From: Prevotella sp. CAG:755
GTDB taxonomy: Bacteria; Bacteroidota; Bacteroidia; Bacteroidales; Bacteroidaceae
Length of the DNA stretch: 9,881 bases
Direction: 5' to 3'
Assembly: GCA_000431275.1 (NCBI GenBank)
Contig: HF989162.1
Location: 1 to 9,881, forward strand
Shown piece by piece: positions 6,720 through 9,881 of this stretch (its first letter is position 1; every line of letters starts with the position of its first letter). The notes below the pieces were generated by a model. It was not told where the DNA came from. It worked only from the letters and a program-made list of their open reading frames with translations, and ran no database searches. A program made the translations under genes and the position numbers.

Positions 6720-6911
6720 CACATTTCCGGGCAATCGGGCGACATCCGGAAGCATTTTTTCGAGTGGTGAAAGGCGTTTTCCGGCTCTGATGGCGGCACG
6801 TGCGGCTTCATGCAGCGCGTTGAAGGCCGTCCGACGCGCGGCATTCACAGTGCGCCCGGCGCACCAACGCGCACGGCGGGCGCGGTGTCCGCTGCCTCCG
6901 TCCGTCCCGGT
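6720..6911. other. Gene-free stretch upstream of udk
   Basis: Together with the repeat array and terminator to its right, this makes a gap of about 400 bases between udk and the next gene. This part is very GC-rich, with runs such as GCGCACGGCGGGCGCGG near 6870-6886. Open frames exist on both strands (for example minus 7043-6717, ending in an Ala/Arg-rich stretch) but they run through the tandem repeats and show no recognisable domain. I see no convincing gene, RNA or hairpin here beyond the udk promoter at its left end. Confidence 0.5.
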
Positions 6912-7016
6912 GCTTTGACGGGAAATCCTGTCCGGCTGACAGAAATCACGGGACGGCTGACAGGATTTTCTATCCGGCTGACAGGGATTCCCGTCGCCCG
7001 GACCGCTTTCGTCATC
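6912..7016 (+). repeat. 21-bp tandem array, cluster 2
   Basis: Three units begin with an identical CGGCTGACAG at 6933, 6954 and 6975, an exact 21-base period. A degenerate unit precedes them (6912-6932, with TGACGGGAAATC) and another follows (6996-7016). The unit after 6933 continues AAATCACGGGA, close to the best unit of cluster 1 at 958-938 on the opposite strand. Units are contiguous, with no spacers. The array lies between the terminator at 7050 and the udk promoter, reading opposite to udk. Confidence 0.85.
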
Positions 7017-7049
7017 ACCCGGCCCCACCCTGCCGGGCCTCACTGGAAA

Positions 7050-7090
7050 GGGCCTCCATCCGGTCTGCGAACCGGTTGGAGGCCCTTTTT
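7050..7090 (+). terminator. Strong intrinsic terminator, best U-tract on the plus strand
   Basis: A 15-base stem with one T-T mismatch (7050-7064 GGGCCTCCATCCGGT with 7071-7085 ACCGGTTGGAGGCCC), loop CTGCGA, is followed by TTTTT at 7086-7090 on the plus strand. On the minus strand the same hairpin is followed only by CTTTCC, but it lies 37 bases after the stop of the lipoprotein gene and probably ends that transcript. The better orientation faces plus-strand transcription coming from the repeat array, where no gene is evident. Confidence 0.85.
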
Positions 7091-7126
7091 ACAGTTGTGT
7101 CACGCCGGACGGCACGACACACGGGG

Positions 7127-8404
7127 TCATGCGTTCACGAAGCTGCCCTGCGGAGTGATGCGGACAAGGCGCTCGCGGTCGGTGCGGTCGTCTTCGACCT
7201 CGAAGACGTACCACTCGCCCGACGGCGTCTCGGCATAGTAAATGTCATCGACTTCCCAACGGGCGTAGTCGCTTTGGCGGAAAGCCTCGACGACGGCTTC
7301 GGGCAAGTCGCGGTAGGACACATCCCAACGCGTGAGCACCCAGTTGTTCCGGCCGTCGAAAAGCACTTCCTTCTCGCGGCCTTCGTGGCGTATCTCGACC
7401 TCGAGGTAACCGTCGTCGTAGTCTTTCTCGACAATGACAGCGCCAGGATATTGCTGGCTGACGAAGGCTTCGACCTTGCCACCGACGATGGCTCCGCCGC
7501 CCGCGGACTGGTAGAGCGAGAGCTGGCCGTCCGGCGTCACGCGGAGCTTGACATCGCCAAAGCGGCTGTCGAGTTCGAGGCGGTAGTAGCTGCCGTCGTT
7601 GGCCGTCTCGAAGAAGTCAATGTCGTCAAGGCGGTATCCGTTCGTTTCGGCATATTCAGAGGAGTCCCAAGCTGCCACGACCGCTGCGGGCAAGTCGGCC
7701 CGGCGCACTTCGGTCTGGGTGTACAGCCACGCACCCGAGCGGTCGAAGACCACTTCGCGCAGCACACGGCCTGCGTCGACAAGCTCCACTTCGGTCAGGC
7801 CGTCGTCCGTGTCGACCTCGACGATGCGGGCGTCGGGATAATGGCTGCGGATGAAGTCCGTCACGCTCCCGCCGGGCGTCGAGGGAATGAGACCGTCGTA
7901 ATCAGGCTGCCCCGCACTGTCGGCCAAGGCTTTGACAAGCACGCCGTCTTCGGTGTAATAAAGGTCCATCTCCTGTCCGGCGTTTTCGACCTCTATGACA
8001 TAAAGCAGGGTGACGCCCTCACGACGGATCAGGTCGACGTCGTCCACACGCCATGTGGCGTATTCGCTGGCCTGGAAAGCGGCCTTCACAGCTTCGGGCA
8101 GGCGGTCGAAACGCACGTCGTACTCGCTCATCAGCCAGGCGCCGTCCGACTGATTGAACCAAGCCGACCCGGGCACCCAACCGCCGCCGGCTGCGTCAGA
8201 ATAAGAGAAGTCGGCCACGGCATAGGTGCCCCTGACTTCCCACTCGACGTCACGCGCACCGGGGAACAGGCTCTCAAACGTGCTCTGTGCCTGAGGCGAA
8301 ACTTGTCCGGCGCCGGGAAGACGGCTGTCATCGTCGTTGCTGCAAGCTGTCGTAAACATCAGACATACGGCCAAAGCCGACACAATTTTTGGGTATTTCC
8401 TCAT
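7127..8404 (-). CDS. Lipoprotein with three tandem PepSY-like domains
   Basis: 425 residues. A lipoprotein signal peptide ends at C21 (LMFTTAC). The following S-N-D-D-D is an acidic stretch of the kind that marks surface-exposed lipoproteins in Bacteroidetes, so an outer-membrane, probably outward-facing location is inferred. The rest is three diverged copies of one unit of about 130 residues (about 36-160, 177-300, 307-425). Each holds a helix with a buried Tyr/Phe-Pro (LFPGARDV, HYPDARIV, QYPGAVIV), beta strands, and a hallmark block: LPEAVKAAFQASEYATWRVDD (102-122), LPAAVVAAWDSSEYAE (238-253) and LPEAVVEAFRQSDYARWEVDD (367-387). This matches the Bacteroidetes PepSY-like, beta-lactamase-inhibitor-protein-like family, known as secreted or surface proteins of unknown ligand. 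The start at 8404 is fixed by the signal peptide. It has its own promoter and a terminator, so it is likely monocistronic. Confidence 0.9.
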   Translation of the reverse strand: MRKYPKIVSALAVCLMFTTACSNDDDSRLPGAGQVSPQAQSTFESLFPGARDVEWEVRGTYAVADFSYSDAAGGGWVPGSAWFNQSDGAWLMSEYDVRFDRLPEAVKAAFQASEYATWRVDDVDLIRREGVTLLYVIEVENAGQEMDLYYTEDGVLVKALADSAGQPDYDGLIPSTPGGSVTDFIRSHYPDARIVEVDTDDGLTEVELVDAGRVLREVVFDRSGAWLYTQTEVRRADLPAAVVAAWDSSEYAETNGYRLDDIDFFETANDGSYYRLELDSRFGDVKLRVTPDGQLSLYQSAGGGAIVGGKVEAFVSQQYPGAVIVEKDYDDGYLEVEIRHEGREKEVLFDGRNNWVLTRWDVSYRDLPEAVVEAFRQSDYARWEVDDIYYAETPSGEWYVFEVEDDRTDRERLVRITPQGSFVNA

Positions 8405-8431
8405 AGTAGATAAAAAGTTTGGTAAGTAATA

Positions 8432-8444
8432 GAGACTAAGTCTC
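8432..8444. promoter_or_regulatory. Palindrome at the predicted transcription start of the PepSY-like lipoprotein gene
   Basis: GAGACT-A-AGTCTC is a perfect 6+6 inverted repeat with one central base, beginning 5 bases after the -7 box and covering the predicted start. It could be an operator for a dimeric repressor or a small 5' hairpin in the transcript. It is short enough to occur by chance. Confidence 0.4.
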
Positions 8445-8448
8445 GGTG

Positions 8449-8480
8449 CAAATATACGGAGATACCGTAAAACTCACCAA
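8449..8480 (-). promoter_or_regulatory. Bacteroidetes-type promoter of the PepSY-like lipoprotein gene
   Basis: On the minus strand TTGG (-33, from 8480) is followed after about 21 bases by TATATTTG (8456-8449), an exact -7 match. Transcription would start near 8442, about 38 bases before the ATG. The promoter lies in the 93-base gap after the S9 peptidase gene, so the lipoprotein need not depend on read-through. Confidence 0.75.
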
Positions 8481-8497
8481 TAGTACAGACTTTTTAA

Positions 8498-9881
8498 CTA
8501 CATATTACCCTCTTTCGAGACAGCGGGATACACATCGTTGGGATAAAGGTCGTCCCACCAGGCACTGTCGTCTTTCAGCCATTTGGCCAGCCAGGCAAAG
8601 ATGGCGTCCTGCCAGCTGAGCCGCTTTTGGTGATTGACAATCACGTGATTCTCACCGTCAATCTCAATCAGCGCGGCCGGACGTCCCAGAATGCGCAATG
8701 CCGTGAACAGCTGGACACTCTCGTTGGTCGGGACGTTCGTGTCGACCGTTCCGTGGAGCAAGAGGAGCGGCGTCCGTATCTTGTCGGCATGGAAAAGGGG
8801 CGACTGCTCGACATAGAGGTCCGGACGGTTCCACGGGAAGCTGCCATATTGCGCAGCCTCGCCGTAGCTGTATCCCCAAAAACCGCCACCCCAATAGCTG
8901 GCCACGTTGCTGATGCCGGCGTGCGACACGGCAGCTGCGAAAAGCCGGGTCTGCGTTTGCAGGTACTGCGTCATGAAGCCGCCGTATGAAGCTCCCATAC
9001 ATCCAACCTTCGTGCTGTCCACAAACGAATGGGCTGCAAGGAATTGCTTCGTTCCTTCGATGATGTCGTCCGCCGTACGCTTTCCCCACGCGTTGACGTG
9101 GCGTGCGGCGAACTCCTGACCATAGCCGATAGTGCCGCTCGGCTCTACAACGTAGACGACATATCCTTGTGATGCAAAGACTTGGAAAGGATACTGGAAT
9201 TCCAACACGCGCGACGTAGGAGTACAACCACCATAATAATAGACGATCAGCGGATACTTGCGGCTCTTGTCGAAATCTGGTGGCAGGAAATAAAAACCAC
9301 GGATGGTGTCGCCGGCAGTCGTGCGAAAGTCCCAGTCGTGACACTCGCCGATAGCCACGCCTTTCATCAGACGGTCGAAATCTATCTCGCCGATGCGCTG
9401 CGTCTTGGGCGTCCCCGACTTCATCTCACAAGCATAGAGGTCGCGCGCCCTCGTCGCTGTCTGACCGTAAAAAACGGCATTGCGTGCTTCGCGGTCGACA
9501 CTGTATCCCTGCACATAGCTGACCGGAAGTTCATATCTTACGGGGGCAGAACCGTCAGGCACGAGCGAATAAAGATCAAGCCTGTCACCGTTGGTGGCCG
9601 TAAAGACGATGCGATCAGAAGCTTCCGGCCATTCGAAGCGCTCCACCGACGGGGCAAAGCCGCGCAGGAGTGGCTTCACGTCGCGCTTTGCCGGGTCGTA
9701 GAGATAGAGACGGTAGTCGAAAAAACTCGGCGTCTGACCTTCTGCGACTTCACTGCCAATTCCGCCGAAGCAGGCGGGCGAACCTTTCACCACCAGGTTG
9801 CGGCCATCAGGCGCATATATGGCGTTGGCGATAAAAGCAGTATCGGACAACAACGTGTCGACAGCCAGCGTCCGGGCGTCG
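8498..9881 (-). CDS. S9 (prolyl oligopeptidase) family peptidase, C-terminal part
   Basis: The frame is open from the right window edge (first whole codon 9880-9878, Asp) to TAG at 8500-8498, about 460 residues; the N-terminus is outside. The first half (to about 180) shows diverged beta-propeller strands such as YRLYLYDPAKRDVKPLL and RIVFTATNGDRLDLYSL. The alpha/beta-hydrolase domain begins near 190 (GFYFLPPDFDKSRKYPLIVYYYGG). The catalytic serine is in GASYGG (Ser 298 of the visible part), the aspartate in HGTVDTNVP (Asp 380) and the histidine in GENHVI (His 412), all in the expected order and spacing, so it should be active. It probably trims peptides from the N-terminus in the periplasm, as do the exported S9 peptidases of Bacteroidetes; its signal peptide cannot be seen. 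The dipeptidyl- or acylaminoacyl-peptidase subclass cannot be decided. It ends 93 bases before the PepSY-like lipoprotein start. Confidence 0.93.
   Translation of the reverse strand, partial: DARTLAVDTLLSDTAFIANAIYAPDGRNLVVKGSPACFGGIGSEVAEGQTPSFFDYRLYLYDPAKRDVKPLLRGFAPSVERFEWPEASDRIVFTATNGDRLDLYSLVPDGSAPVRYELPVSYVQGYSVDREARNAVFYGQTATRARDLYACEMKSGTPKTQRIGEIDFDRLMKGVAIGECHDWDFRTTAGDTIRGFYFLPPDFDKSRKYPLIVYYYGGCTPTSRVLEFQYPFQVFASQGYVVYVVEPSGTIGYGQEFAARHVNAWGKRTADDIIEGTKQFLAAHSFVDSTKVGCMGASYGGFMTQYLQTQTRLFAAAVSHAGISNVASYWGGGFWGYSYGEAAQYGSFPWNRPDLYVEQSPLFHADKIRTPLLLLHGTVDTNVPTNESVQLFTALRILGRPAALIEIDGENHVIVNHQKRLSWQDAIFAWLAKWLKDDSAWWDDLYPNDVYPAVSKEGNM

Noticed and set aside
6717..7043. Minus-strand frame with heptad-like CQPDRKS/CQPSRDF/CQPDRIS repeats
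   Set aside because: The heptads are a direct consequence of the 21-bp DNA repeat being a multiple of three; the same DNA reads as RLT-type heptads on the other strand, so translation is not supported.
7076..8413. Long plus-strand open frame (445 codons) opposite the PepSY-like lipoprotein gene
   Set aside because: The minus frame has a signal peptide, three repeated domains and a promoter; the plus frame has none of these and arises from GC-rich codon bias.

Overview
The window looks like chromosomal DNA from a Bacteroidales bacterium (Bacteroides/Prevotella/Tannerella-like; I cannot fix the genus). The evidence is the promoters, which follow the Bacteroidetes pattern (-33 TTTG/TTG, then 19-21 bases, then -7 TAnnTTTG) rather than -35/-10 boxes. 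The gene content agrees: a DPE2-type 4-alpha-glucanotransferase with N-terminal CBM20 domains, a PepSY-like lipoprotein with an acidic stretch after the lipid cysteine, an ECF sigma operon with a CpxP/Spy-like protein, and a small protein resembling a type IX secretion (T9SS) C-terminal domain. Base composition is GC-rich in the genes.

Left part (1-3090): a GH25 lysozyme-like secreted protein runs leftward and off the window edge. It is divergent from a small secreted protein that is almost all T9SS-CTD-like sequence. This is followed on the same strand by an ECF sigma factor, a one-TM anti-sigma-like protein and a periplasmic helical CpxP/Spy-like protein. These last three look like one envelope-stress or regulatory unit. 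A perfect 14-bp hairpin at 3051-3083 closes the unit and also serves the convergent malQ.

Middle (3129-6740): malQ (cytoplasmic maltodextrin metabolism) and udk (uridine/cytidine salvage) both run leftward. The 327 bases between them have lower GC. They hold an unexpectedly good promoter on the opposite strand and an unassigned short ORF.

Right part (6740-9881): a gene-poor stretch with a 21-bp-period repeat array and a strong terminator, then a lipoprotein with three tandem PepSY-like domains under its own promoter, then the C-terminal part of an S9 prolyl-oligopeptidase-family peptidase that enters from the right edge. All are on the minus strand.

The most unusual signal is non-coding. 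Two separate intergenic arrays (about 896-1021 and 6912-7016) are built from the same degenerate 21-bp unit with core CGGCTGACAG. Each lies upstream of a minus-strand gene whose -7 box is TAAGTTTG (GH25 and udk). I see no defence system, mobile element, CRISPR array, tRNA or rRNA.
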